DNA from: Myxococcales bacterium
GTDB lineage: Bacteria; Myxococcota_A; UBA9160; UBA4427
Reading direction: 5' to 3'
Assembly: GCA_014240165.1 (NCBI GenBank)
Contig: JAAZXM010000002.1
Location: 17,841 to 81,840 of the forward strand
DNA: 64,000 nt
Every line of letters begins with the position of its first letter. Position 1 is the stretch's first letter. The position numbers and the translations under genes were made by a program. Under the pieces are notes generated by a model, which was not told the DNA's origin, ran no database searches, and worked only from the letters and a program-made list of their open reading frames with translations. Below are positions 1 to 7,872 of the stretch, in pieces.

Positions 1-2
1 CG

Positions 3-731
3 AATTGGCGCTCCCAGGTAGAACCCCTGGTCGCCGCCGGGCATCGGGTGGCGCTCTGGGATTACCGCGGCCACGGGCGATCGGAAGTTCCCCAGGACCC
101 GGCCGCCTATACCATCGACCAGGTGGTTTCGGATCTCGCCCGCATCGTGGACTGGGTGGCGGGCGATGGTCGCTGCGTGCTCGCGGGCCTTTCCTTTGGC
201 GGTCTGGCCTCCTTGCATTTTGCCCTGGCCCACCCTGAGCGGGTGGCGGGCTTGGTGCTCGCCGATAGCGGGCCGGGTTTCAAGAACCCGGAAGCCGCCG
301 CCGATTGGAAGCGGCGCTCGGAGAAAACAGCGGACTATCTCGAAGCCCGGGGCATGGAGGCCTTCGTCACCGGCAAGGCGGCGCCCACGTGCATCGGTCG
401 TGACCCGGAACTCCCCGCGGCCCGCATGGCCGCCGACGGGATCCGGGCCCAGGACCCCGCCGGGGTGGCGCGTTTTGGTCGGCATGTGGCCGGGCTGGCT
501 CCGCCGGTCATCGACGCCTTGCCCGAGATCAAGGCTCCGGCCCTGGTGGTGGTGGGCGCGGAGGACAAAGCCTATTTGCGCGCCGCGGAGGTCATGGCCG
601 CGAAACTGCCCCAGAGTCGCTATGAGCTGATCGCGGGCGCGGGCCACATCGTCAACATCGAAGCCACCGAGACCTTCAATGGCCTGGTGCTGGAATTTCT
701 CGAGGAAATCGCGCCAGGCGGGGATCTCTAG
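3..731 (+). CDS. alpha/beta hydrolase, 5' end outside window
   Basis: The frame is open from the first bases, so the N-terminus lies upstream of the window; 242 residues are visible. The fold shows in an early W-D-Y-R-G-H-G-R-S segment, a G-L-S-F-G-G nucleophile elbow near base 190 carrying the catalytic Ser, a late V-V-G-A-E-D strand with the acid, and G-A-G-H-I-V near base 645 with the catalytic His. These are the Ser-Asp-His landmarks of the alpha/beta hydrolase superfamily, of the 3-oxoadipate enol-lactonase or lipase-like type. The substrate cannot be read from the sequence. A sigma factor gene follows about 110 bp later on the same strand, with no sign of a functional link. Confidence 0.85.
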   Translation, partial: NWRSQVEPLVAAGHRVALWDYRGHGRSEVPQDPAAYTIDQVVSDLARIVDWVAGDGRCVLAGLSFGGLASLHFALAHPERVAGLVLADSGPGFKNPEAAADWKRRSEKTADYLEARGMEAFVTGKAAPTCIGRDPELPAARMAADGIRAQDPAGVARFGRHVAGLAPPVIDALPEIKAPALVVVGAEDKAYLRAAEVMAAKLPQSRYELIAGAGHIVNIEATETFNGLVLEFLEEIAPGGDL

Positions 732-741
732 GGGCACCAAG

Positions 742-782
742 CCCGGGGACGCGACAAAATCCCCGGGGGCAAAAAAATTGCC
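742..782. other. two adjacent small inverted repeats before the sigma gene
   Basis: A 7-bp stem (CCCGGGG, 12-nt loop, CCCCGGG; 742-767) is followed directly by GGCAA-N5-TTGCC (768-782). There is no T-run downstream on the plus strand, so it does not look like a normal intrinsic terminator. It could be a leader structure for the sigma factor operon or chance in GC-rich DNA. Confidence 0.25.
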
Positions 783-840
783 GAATCCGCGCAACTCTTC
801 TCCCCGTGCTGGGTTGAATGTAGACGACCCGGAGGTAGCA

Positions 841-1425
841 GTGGAGCAAAACGACCCGGACGTCGAGTTGATGCTCGCGTTTCGCGACGGTGACGAGGGA
901 GCTTTCGACCAACTCTTTCGTCGCTGGGCGGGTCCGCTTCTGCGTTACCTGGAAAGGATGCTCGGCGATGGCGCGCTCGCAGAAGAACTCGTGCAGGAGG
1001 CTTTCTTTCGCGTTCATAAGGCTCGGGAGCGCTACGAGCCCCGGGCGCGTTTTTCGACCTTTCTCTATCGAATTGCGACCAACCTGGCACTCAACGAATT
1101 GAAGAAACCGCGCCGGAGGCATGTCCACGAGGAGGAGGATCAGGCCCTGCTCCGGGCCTCGGGACCGGGAGCGGATGAAGCCGTGGCGTCTCGCCGATTG
1201 GGGGTACAAGTGGAGCGCGAACTCGAAAAATTGCCCGAGCGCCAGCGCATGGCGCTCTGGCTCTCGGCAGCGGAAGGTCATTCCTACGCCGAGGTGGCTT
1301 CGATCCTCGATACCAGCGAGAAATCGGTCAAGGCCTTGGTTCATAGGGCGCGCGTGGCGCTGGTCGCCCGCATGGGGGAGTGCGCCGAATCCATGATTTC
1401 CACCCCCCACCGGGGAACCGCCTAG
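841..1425 (+). CDS. ECF-type RNA polymerase sigma factor
   Basis: 194 residues. The GTG start is chosen because GGAGG sits 6-10 bases before it and because the ECF homology begins just downstream. Region 2 spans about residues 20-85 (AFDQLFRRW ... AEELVQEAFFRVHKAR ... RFSTFLYRIATNLA). Region 4 spans about residues 130-180 (LPERQRMALWLSAAEG then the helix-turn-helix YAEVASILDTSEKSVKALVHRAR). No long C-terminal extension is present. ECF factors redirect RNA polymerase, usually under an anti-sigma factor encoded next door, and the following membrane protein fits that role. The gene precedes the anti-sigma by about 30 bp, so the two are probably co-transcribed. The inducing stress is unknown. Confidence 0.93.
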   Translation: MEQNDPDVELMLAFRDGDEGAFDQLFRRWAGPLLRYLERMLGDGALAEELVQEAFFRVHKARERYEPRARFSTFLYRIATNLALNELKKPRRRHVHEEEDQALLRASGPGADEAVASRRLGVQVERELEKLPERQRMALWLSAAEGHSYAEVASILDTSEKSVKALVHRARVALVARMGECAESMISTPHRGTA

Positions 1426-1454
1426 CGGCCCCGCCGCGCGGGGAGGAGGACGCC

Positions 1455-2366
1455 ATGTCCAGGAAAAAATCGGATCGACAACGCTCGCCGGAGCCGGCGG
1501 ATCGGGACGCTCGGGCGCCGCAGCCTCCGGGCGAGGCGGGGATGCGCCGGTCCGCCCAGGAAAACCGGGACGAGCCCGCGGCGGCGGACGGTCTGGACGT
1601 GGACGGCGAGGATCTTTCGGCGCTGCTCGACGGAGAACTTGAACCCGAGCGGGCCCGGGTGCTTCGGCGCCGCCTGTCCGAGGAGCCGGCCCTGGCCGCG
1701 CGTTGGGCCGAATTGGGTGAGTTGACCGGGCAATTGCAAATGCTCGCGCGTTCGGGGGATGACCGAGACGAGGCCAGCTCCGAGGAAGCGGCTCGCCTGG
1801 ACCGGATCCACGGCGCATTGCGGGTTCGGCTTGCCGGCGAGGCCGTCTTGGAAGAAGAAGCAGAAGAAGAAGCAAGAGGAGCGGCCGCTGCGCAGCCGCA
1901 GGCTCAAGTGATTCCTCTGCGCCCCTTGCCGGCTTGGCTTGGCCCCGCGGCGGCGGCGCTTGCGGCGAGCCTGGCGCTCTATTGGGCCGCGGGCAATTTC
2001 GGAGGCGGAGTGCCCGGTACCGGCCTCGATGACGCAGAGCCCGGGGGCGGTGAGCTCGCGGCGCCGCAATGGGTTGCCGAGACCGTGCCCCCGCCGCCTG
2101 TCGAACCCGCGCCTCAACTCGAACCCGCGCCCGTGGAGATCGTTCGCGACGCGCCTTCCCCGACCGAGCCCGGAGCCGTGCTGGAAACGCTGCCGGATGA
2201 AGAGGCCCAGGCCGTCGAGGCGTGGGCGGCTGTCGATCTGGCCGAGGCCGATGAGGAAGAGCTGGCGATTGCCTTCGAACTCGATGTGTTGGCGGATTTC
2301 GACGTGATCGAAAACCTGGAGCTTCTCGAATTATTGGATGAACTCGACACTCTGGAGCGCATATGA
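1455..2366 (+). CDS. membrane anti-sigma factor, cysteine-free
   Basis: 303 residues, start at an ATG with GGAGGA 5-10 bases upstream. After a basic and acidic low-complexity N-terminus, residues about 52-90 (LSALLDGELEPERARVLRRR ... ALAARWAEL) match the N-terminal domain of RseA/anti-sigma proteins. One membrane span follows at about 158-180, then a Pro/Glu-rich periplasmic part ending in an acidic, Leu-rich tail (LELLELLDELDTLE). No cysteine occurs in the protein, so it is not a zinc-binding (ZAS) anti-sigma factor. Lying between the ECF gene and a DUF3106-like gene, it probably sequesters that sigma factor at the membrane. Its stop overlaps the next start (ATGA). Confidence 0.8.
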   Translation: MSRKKSDRQRSPEPADRDARAPQPPGEAGMRRSAQENRDEPAAADGLDVDGEDLSALLDGELEPERARVLRRRLSEEPALAARWAELGELTGQLQMLARSGDDRDEASSEEAARLDRIHGALRVRLAGEAVLEEEAEEEARGAAAAQPQAQVIPLRPLPAWLGPAAAALAASLALYWAAGNFGGGVPGTGLDDAEPGGGELAAPQWVAETVPPPPVEPAPQLEPAPVEIVRDAPSPTEPGAVLETLPDEEAQAVEAWAAVDLAEADEEELAIAFELDVLADFDVIENLELLELLDELDTLERI

Positions 2367-3130
2367 AGACGCTCACGACGCGAATTCTCCTTGGACTCGT
2401 CGCTTGGCCGTGTCTGGTAGGCATCGCCGGGGCGGCGTCGCTGGACGAGAAGGCTTCGGCCGAGATCCGCACCCGGGCCGGGGATGAACCCATCGTGCAG
2501 GAATTGCCCGGTGAAATTCTCATCGAAGGGCTCGACGAGCGGCGGGAACTTCGCCAACGCATGCGTCAACGCTGGCGGAATACCAAGCCCGAAGATCGCG
2601 CCCGGATGCGAGAGGAGCGCGAAGAGTGGAAACGCGAATTGCGCGAAGGGTTGAGCGACGAAGAGCGCCAACAGCTTCGACGCCGGATGCGCGACCGCGA
2701 GCGAATACACGTGGAAAAGCGTGGCCTCCCTCAGGCCGAGCGCCGCGCGTTGCGTGACCAACTCAAGGGCGAAATGGGCGCGGAACGCGGCGCGCTTCGT
2801 CGGCGTTTGCGAGATCTCGATCCCACTGCCCGGGAGGAATTGCGGGGTAACCTACGCGCTTTCCGCCGACTGGAGGCGGATGAGCAGGAAAGGGTTCGCG
2901 ATAATCTCGAAGCCCTTCGCGGATTGCCGCGGCCCGAACGCGACCGCTTGGACGAAAACCGCCGCCGCTGGGGGACCATGTCGCCCCAGGAACAACAAGC
3001 GCTTCGCGAGCGAATGCGAAGGCTGCGCGAGATGACCCCCGAACGTCGCCAGCAAGTTCTGGACCGGATGCTGGAAAGCGATACCCAGGGGCATGAAGGA
3101 ACGCCACAACCCGATGGAGCCCTTCCCTAA
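2363..3130 (+). CDS. DUF3106-like exported charged helical protein
   Basis: 255 residues with a signal peptide (hydrophobic 8-24, cleavage after about A-G-A-A). The mature part is almost entirely charged helix, very rich in Arg and Glu, with recurring short motifs such as 'RxxxREEREEWKRELREGL', 'LPQAERRALR' and 'MSPQEQQALRERMRRLREMTPERRQQ'. That repeat style is typical of DUF3106 and Spy/CpxP-like periplasmic proteins. It overlaps the anti-sigma gene by 4 bp and so completes an ECF / anti-sigma / effector operon. A role in sensing envelope or metal stress is an inference from the family and operon. Confidence 0.72.
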   Translation: MKTLTTRILLGLVAWPCLVGIAGAASLDEKASAEIRTRAGDEPIVQELPGEILIEGLDERRELRQRMRQRWRNTKPEDRARMREEREEWKRELREGLSDEERQQLRRRMRDRERIHVEKRGLPQAERRALRDQLKGEMGAERGALRRRLRDLDPTAREELRGNLRAFRRLEADEQERVRDNLEALRGLPRPERDRLDENRRRWGTMSPQEQQALRERMRRLREMTPERRQQVLDRMLESDTQGHEGTPQPDGALP

Positions 3131-3152
3131 GTGGGAATGAAAAAGTAGGAAG

Positions 3153-3250
3153 GACTAAGCGGGTATGACCAAGCGGGTATGACTAAGCGGGTATGACTAA
3201 GCGGGTATGACCAGGCGGGTATGACCAAGCGGGTATAAGAAAGCGGGGAT
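3153..3250. repeat. 14-nt tandem repeat, about seven copies
   Basis: The unit gac(t/c)aagcgggtat repeats head to tail from 3153 to 3250. The first six units differ at one or two positions and the last (aagaaagcggggat) is degenerate. A 14-nt unit cannot keep a reading frame, so this is not a coding repeat. It fills the gap between the DUF3106 gene and the convergent thiI gene and abuts the thiI stop codon. Confidence 0.9.
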
Positions 3251-4761
3251 CAGAACTCGGGGGTTGTGAGTCCCTGGGACTTTGCGTAGCTCACCAGGGA
3301 TTTGAGCCCGCCCGCGAAATGCCATGCCTGCAGACCTTCGCGCCGCATCAACTCGGCAAGGTGCCCGCTCTTGAGCCCGAACTCGCAATAGAGCACGTAG
3401 GCCTGGTCGGGGTCCAATTCAGGGTAGGCGCGCAGGGCATGGGGGAAATCCAGGAAGAGTGCGTCCGGGTAATGCCAGCCCTGAAAGGCCGCCTTCGAGC
3501 GCAAATCGATGACCACGGCGCCCGGAGGAAGCTCTGAAATTTGGATTTCCGGCCGGTCCAGGCTCCCCAGGTCGAGGGTTCTGAGGTCGAAAACGCTGCG
3601 CTCGGCCACCGCTCTCTCGAGGAGGGCGGGATCGAGGCTGGCCTCTTCATGGTCGATCTGGGCCGCCTTGGCGCGTGTGGCGGGTTTGCTGGGGACCATG
3701 GCGCAGTATTCGCCCACTTTGGCCGAGAGGTCATGGGTCCCGATCTCCCGTGCGCGCTGGATGATTTCCTCCTTGTTGAAGCTCACCAACGGCCGCAGGA
3801 CAGGCTGGGCGGTGGCCGACGAAATCACCGAAAGATTTTGCAGGGTTTGGGAGGAGACCTGGCCCACCGCATCACCGGTCACGATCGCCGAGGCCCCCCG
3901 CTCGCCGGCGATAAGCTCAGCGACCCGCAGCATCAGCCGCTTCAAGATGACTTGCCAATAGCGCGGGGTGACGTTGGCCTGGAGGTCGCGGGTGATCTCG
4001 TCGAAATCGATGGCGTGAAAATGGGGTCGCGTGCCATAGGACCACTGGTCCGAGATCACCTTCATGACGTTCAGGGTTTCGAGTTGATGGGCTCGACCAC
4101 CCAAATTGCAGAAGACATAATCCAGCGCGACGCCGCGCTTCATCATGAGCCAGGCGGCGACGGGTGAGTCAAAGCCGCCGGAAACCAGAGCCACCGCGTT
4201 TCCCTCACAGCCCAGGGGCAGTCCACCATGGCCTCGAATATTTTCGCCGAAATAGAATGCATGGCCCGGGATGATCTCGAGGGAAACCAGGCATTCGGGT
4301 GATTTCAGCGAGACGCTGCTCGCCCGGGGCAAGAGAGCCTGGCCGAGGCTGCGTTGAACGTCTTCCGAGGAGAAGGGGATATTTCGTCGATCGCCCACGC
4401 GTCGGGCACGAACGGCAAAACTTCGACCCGCCACGGCATCGGAAAAAAGTTGCTCGCCTGTCCGCACGATATCGTCGAGATTCGACCATGGGACTTTCTT
4501 CACCGAGGCGAAAGACTGGATGCCGAAGATTCGGCCGAGCGCAGCGAGCGCCTCGCTTTCCTGGTCCGACGCGAATTCGACGAAGAAGCGGTCGTGTGTC
4601 CGGGTCGTCGTATGATCGATGCCCGCGCTTCCAAGGGCGTCCTTGATATTGGCCGCGAGGCGCTGTAGAAAGCGTCGCCGGGTCGGAGGTGCCTTTGTGG
4701 TGATGTCCCCGCTGAAGCGAAGCAGGACCACGCACCGGTCCGAAGCCGTGCCCGCGGCCAT
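3250..4761 (-). CDS. thiI: tRNA 4-thiouridine synthase with rhodanese domain
   Basis: 503 residues. Order of domains: a ferredoxin-like/THUMP region (about 10-170, 'RFSGDITTKAPPTRRRFLQRL' region), a PP-loop adenylation domain with S-G-G-F-D-S near residue 192 and F-C-N-L-G-G near 219, and a C-terminal rhodanese domain with the persulfide cysteine in L-Y-C-E-F-G near 457. This is the long ThiI form, which both adenylates tRNA U8 and delivers sulfur; the rhodanese part also serves thiamine thiazole synthesis in enterobacteria. thiC lies in the same window but in another unit. The start is uncertain: this ATG is where family homology begins but has only a weak Shine-Dalgarno, and open frame continues upstream. 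Confidence 0.93.
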   Translation of the reverse strand: MAAGTASDRCVVLLRFSGDITTKAPPTRRRFLQRLAANIKDALGSAGIDHTTTRTHDRFFVEFASDQESEALAALGRIFGIQSFASVKKVPWSNLDDIVRTGEQLFSDAVAGRSFAVRARRVGDRRNIPFSSEDVQRSLGQALLPRASSVSLKSPECLVSLEIIPGHAFYFGENIRGHGGLPLGCEGNAVALVSGGFDSPVAAWLMMKRGVALDYVFCNLGGRAHQLETLNVMKVISDQWSYGTRPHFHAIDFDEITRDLQANVTPRYWQVILKRLMLRVAELIAGERGASAIVTGDAVGQVSSQTLQNLSVISSATAQPVLRPLVSFNKEEIIQRAREIGTHDLSAKVGEYCAMVPSKPATRAKAAQIDHEEASLDPALLERAVAERSVFDLRTLDLGSLDRPEIQISELPPGAVVIDLRSKAAFQGWHYPDALFLDFPHALRAYPELDPDQAYVLYCEFGLKSGHLAELMRREGLQAWHFAGGLKSLVSYAKSQGLTTPEF

Positions 4762-5161
4762 TTCAGTTTCGCGATCGGGTACGCTGAGCGTGGAATCGTC
4801 CACCTGCCTTGCTCTCCAATACAATCCCGGCGGAACGTCAGCCGAGGTGCCCGGGTATCCAGCGGCAGCATTCATTAAGGCTGCTGGGCGGCGCAAGAAC
4901 ATAGTCCACGTGCCACTGCTTTGCGGGCCTGGTCCGTGGGGGGCCGGTGACGCTACGGAGTGTGCGGATCCGGGCTTGGGCGCTATTGCAGTGTAATTGC
5001 GTAGTGAATGGTGGGAAGGCGCACCCGGGGAGAGGAGCTCGCGCTTGCGTGGCGCGCCAGGAATCCGCATTATCTCGGCGGAAACCAAGGAGCCGTCCCG
5101 TACTCGGTGCTTCAACCCGGCACCGCCCATCGCCAAAATCATTTGGCCGCAAAGGATCCTA
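4762..5161. other. 400-bp divergent intergenic region thiI / pal-like
   Basis: No gene, RNA or repeat was recognised here. The frame upstream of the chosen thiI start stays open for about 380 bp on the minus strand, but its residues look random (Pro/Arg/Ser rich) and no family is visible. Both flanking genes read outward, so two promoters must lie here; no convincing -35/-10 pair could be picked. Confidence 0.5.
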
Positions 5162-5701
5162 ATGGATATGAAGCGAACTCATCTTCCTTTTCGTGGAGCG
5201 TCGTTTTCGTCGGGCGCCGTGCTCGTTTTTCTCGCCACGCTGATTCTTGCCCTCGGCGGTTGTGCAACGACCCCCGAAGAAGCGGCCCCCGCCGCGGAAA
5301 CCGGCAGCGAATTCAGCGATGCCGCCGCAACCGCCGAAGTCGTTGCCCCGGTGGTGGCTGTGGTTGAGTGGTCCAACCCCGGCATGGTGCACTTCGAATT
5401 CGACAGTTCGGAAATTCGCTCCGACGCGATTCCCGTTCTGGAAGCCGCTGCCGAGCAACTGAATGCCACCGGGATCAAGGTGATCATCGCGGGTTATTGC
5501 GACAACCGCGGAAGCGAGGAATACAACCTCGCCCTGGGCGATCGTCGCGCCGCTGCCGTGCGACGCTATCTCGCGAACCTGGGCGTGCCGTCGGGCCAGA
5601 TGATGGTGGTGTCCTATGGCGAGCTCAGGCCTCTCCGCCGGGATAACAACGAAGCGGCCTGGGCAGAGAATCGCCGGGTCGAATTCGAGCCCGCCGGCTA
5701 G
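5162..5701 (+). CDS. Pal/OmpA-domain outer-membrane lipoprotein
   Basis: 179 residues. An AAGGA Shine-Dalgarno precedes the ATG. A lipoprotein signal peptide ends in L-G-G-C with the acylated Cys at about 34, followed by an Ala/Glu-rich linker and an OmpA-like peptidoglycan-binding domain from about 70 (VHFEFDSSEIR ... Y-C-D-N-R-G-S-E-E-Y-N near 112 ... GDRRAAAVRRYL). The length and plan match peptidoglycan-associated lipoprotein. However, no tol genes are nearby, and the usual T-D-x-R-G is C-D-N-R-G here. It anchors the outer membrane to peptidoglycan. It stands alone and ends at a strong terminator. Confidence 0.88.
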   Translation: MDMKRTHLPFRGASFSSGAVLVFLATLILALGGCATTPEEAAPAAETGSEFSDAAATAEVVAPVVAVVEWSNPGMVHFEFDSSEIRSDAIPVLEAAAEQLNATGIKVIIAGYCDNRGSEEYNLALGDRRAAAVRRYLANLGVPSGQMMVVSYGELRPLRRDNNEAAWAENRRVEFEPAG

Positions 5702-5758
5702 GGGCAACCCGGTCCGGGGGAGATTCGGGCGAGAATTGAGAGACGGCTGAGAGAGCCG

Positions 5759-5796
5759 AAAAAAGGGCCGCGCCTCTTCGGAGGCCGGCCTTTTTT
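5759..5796. terminator. intrinsic terminator, usable in both directions
   Basis: A six-A run leads into a 10-bp stem with one bulge (GGCCGCGCCTC / GAGGCCGGCC), a stable TTCG tetraloop, and a six-T run at 5791-5796. It lies 60 bp after the Pal-like gene and would end its transcript. The flanking A-run makes it plausible on the other strand too. Confidence 0.9.
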
Positions 5797-5984
5797 CGTC
5801 TCGGCCCGATACAGGGCGTACGCGGCGGAGATCCAACCACGGGCCTTTGCGCTTGCCGGCGTGGCTGGCGCTCGCCTGTCCGGGTGGCGTAGTCTAGGTC
5901 CTTGATCGAGGCGCCCCTTGGCGTGAACGCCGAAGAGCCTCGCCTTTTCTGGCCCCCCTATGGAAAAACAAGAAGGAACCTCCC

Positions 5985-7631
5985 ATGCCTGTACATGGCG
6001 GAAAACTCGCAGCCCGTGCCCTCAAGAACGCTGGCGTTGAAGTGCTCTTCACGCTCCCGGGCGGTCATATCATGCCCCTCTACGATGGATGTATCGATGA
6101 AGGGATCCGCATCATCGACGTACGCCACGAGCAGGCGGCGGTGCACGCGGCGGATTCATGGGCGCGCTGCAACCCGGGCAGTATCGGCGTGGCGGCCATC
6201 ACGGCGGGGCCCGGCGTCACCGACGGGGTGACGGGCATCGCCAACGCCTGGCGGGCGAACTCACCGATTCTCATTTTCGGGGGCCAGGGGCCCTTCAGCC
6301 AACTCCGCAAGGGCTCGCTCCAGGAGATGGATCACCTGGGCGTCGTACGGCCCATCACGAAATTTTGCGATGCGGTCTACCAGACCGATCGGATTCCGGA
6401 ATTCGTGGAGCTTGCCATTCGCCACGCCGTGTCGGGCATCCCCGGGCCGGCCTATCTCGAAATTCCCATGGATACCTGGAACGGCCAGGTGGAATGGGAG
6501 AACGCCACCATGCCGAGGATTCGCACCCAGGGTCCGCGTCTTTCCCCGGATCGCGATGAAGTGCGAAAGGCAATCGAAGCGCTTCAGGCGGCCGAGCGTC
6601 CCATGCTGATGGCGGGCACCAGTGTCAAGTGGTCGAATGCCAGCCCGGCGATGAACCGGTTCATTTCCGAGACCCATATTCCCACGTACACCAATGGGAT
6701 GGCTCGGGGCACGGTTCCCTTCGAATCCCCCGAATTTCTCAATCGCTCCCGGCGCGATGCCATGCAGAAGATCGACTGCATCGTGCTGGCGGGAACCCTG
6801 CTCGATTTCCGCATGCGCTTCGGCCAGACGATTCCTCAGGATGCCACCATCATTCAACTCGAGATGGACGCGACCCTGATCGGCCAGAACCGGGAGACGG
6901 ATATTCCCCTGGTCGGCAACTTGGGTTGTAGCTTTGATCTGCTGGTGGAGGAGATGAAGAACCAGGGCGCGCAACTCGACTTTACGCCCTGGCGTGACCA
7001 ACTTCGCGAGATCGAGGATGCCGCGGAAGCCAAGGTCCAGGCGAAGCTGAATAGCGATGAGAGCCCGCTGGATCCCCAGCGCATGTGCCGAGAGGTTCGT
7101 GATTGGCTCGATACTCTCGATGCGCCCATCGTGATCGGCGACGGCGGCGATATCGTGGCGACGGCGGCCAAGATTCTCCCGGTCCGCGGAGAAGGCGCAT
7201 GGATGGATCCGGGTCCCCTGGGCACCCTGGGCGTGGGCATGCCCTTCGCCCTGGCGGCGCAACTCTCCCACCCCGATAAGCGAGTGGTCATCGTCTACGG
7301 CGACGGCTCCTTCGGGCTCAACGGTTTCGAATACGATACGGCGGTGCGCTTCGGTCTCCCGGTGATCGGGATCGTGGGCAACGACGCCGCCTGGGGCCAG
7401 ATGATGCGACCCCAGGGCGCGATGCTCGGTTGGGATCGTCTGGACGGGACGCTGCTGAACCCCACCCGCTACGACAAGGTAGTTGAGGCGCTCGGAGGCC
7501 ATGGCGAGCACGTGGAGAGCCCAGAGGATTTGCGGCCTGCGCTCGAGCGCGCCGCGGCCTCGGGCAAGCCGGCACTCATCAACGTGATGATCAAGCAGGA
7601 CCGGGATTTCAAGGGCGGAATCTACGTCTGA
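5985..7631 (+). CDS. thiamine-diphosphate enzyme, acetolactate synthase / hydroxyacyl-CoA lyase-like
   Basis: 548 residues, three-domain ThDP enzyme. AAGGA lies 8 bases before the ATG. The activating Glu is in D-V-R-H-E-Q-A near residue 48, a central FAD/nucleotide-type domain follows, and the ThDP/Mg motif G-D-G-S-F-G ... G-N-D begins near 438. The motifs place it with acetolactate synthase large subunits, oxalyl-CoA decarboxylase and 2-hydroxyacyl-CoA lyases. The absence of an adjacent regulatory subunit (ilvN) argues against the housekeeping branched-chain enzyme, and a 2-hydroxyacyl-CoA lyase or related C-C lyase is at least as likely. The exact substrate cannot be told from sequence alone. 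Confidence 0.85.
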   Translation: MPVHGGKLAARALKNAGVEVLFTLPGGHIMPLYDGCIDEGIRIIDVRHEQAAVHAADSWARCNPGSIGVAAITAGPGVTDGVTGIANAWRANSPILIFGGQGPFSQLRKGSLQEMDHLGVVRPITKFCDAVYQTDRIPEFVELAIRHAVSGIPGPAYLEIPMDTWNGQVEWENATMPRIRTQGPRLSPDRDEVRKAIEALQAAERPMLMAGTSVKWSNASPAMNRFISETHIPTYTNGMARGTVPFESPEFLNRSRRDAMQKIDCIVLAGTLLDFRMRFGQTIPQDATIIQLEMDATLIGQNRETDIPLVGNLGCSFDLLVEEMKNQGAQLDFTPWRDQLREIEDAAEAKVQAKLNSDESPLDPQRMCREVRDWLDTLDAPIVIGDGGDIVATAAKILPVRGEGAWMDPGPLGTLGVGMPFALAAQLSHPDKRVVIVYGDGSFGLNGFEYDTAVRFGLPVIGIVGNDAAWGQMMRPQGAMLGWDRLDGTLLNPTRYDKVVEALGGHGEHVESPEDLRPALERAAASGKPALINVMIKQDRDFKGGIYV

Positions 7632-7872
7632 ATCGAATGCCAGCGCCTCGCAAGACTCGAGTCGTCCGCGCCTGAAGGCGCTGGCCGCGAAACGCGATAT
7701 TTCGTGCCTGACGGATTTTCTCGCGGCGACGGGCCCACTGGCCGTCGTCGCGCTGGAAACCACCGGCGCGGCGAAATCCCGCACCGCGGAAGTCCTCGAG
7801 TTCGCGGCGGTCCTGCTGACGAAGTCCGATGAGAGCCCCCTCGCACTGCACTCGCTCTTTCGTCCCGAGCAG

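Noticed and set aside
676..2562. A 628-residue minus-strand frame over the ECF operon
   Set aside because: Arg/Pro-rich antisense of the sigma and anti-sigma genes; no domain.
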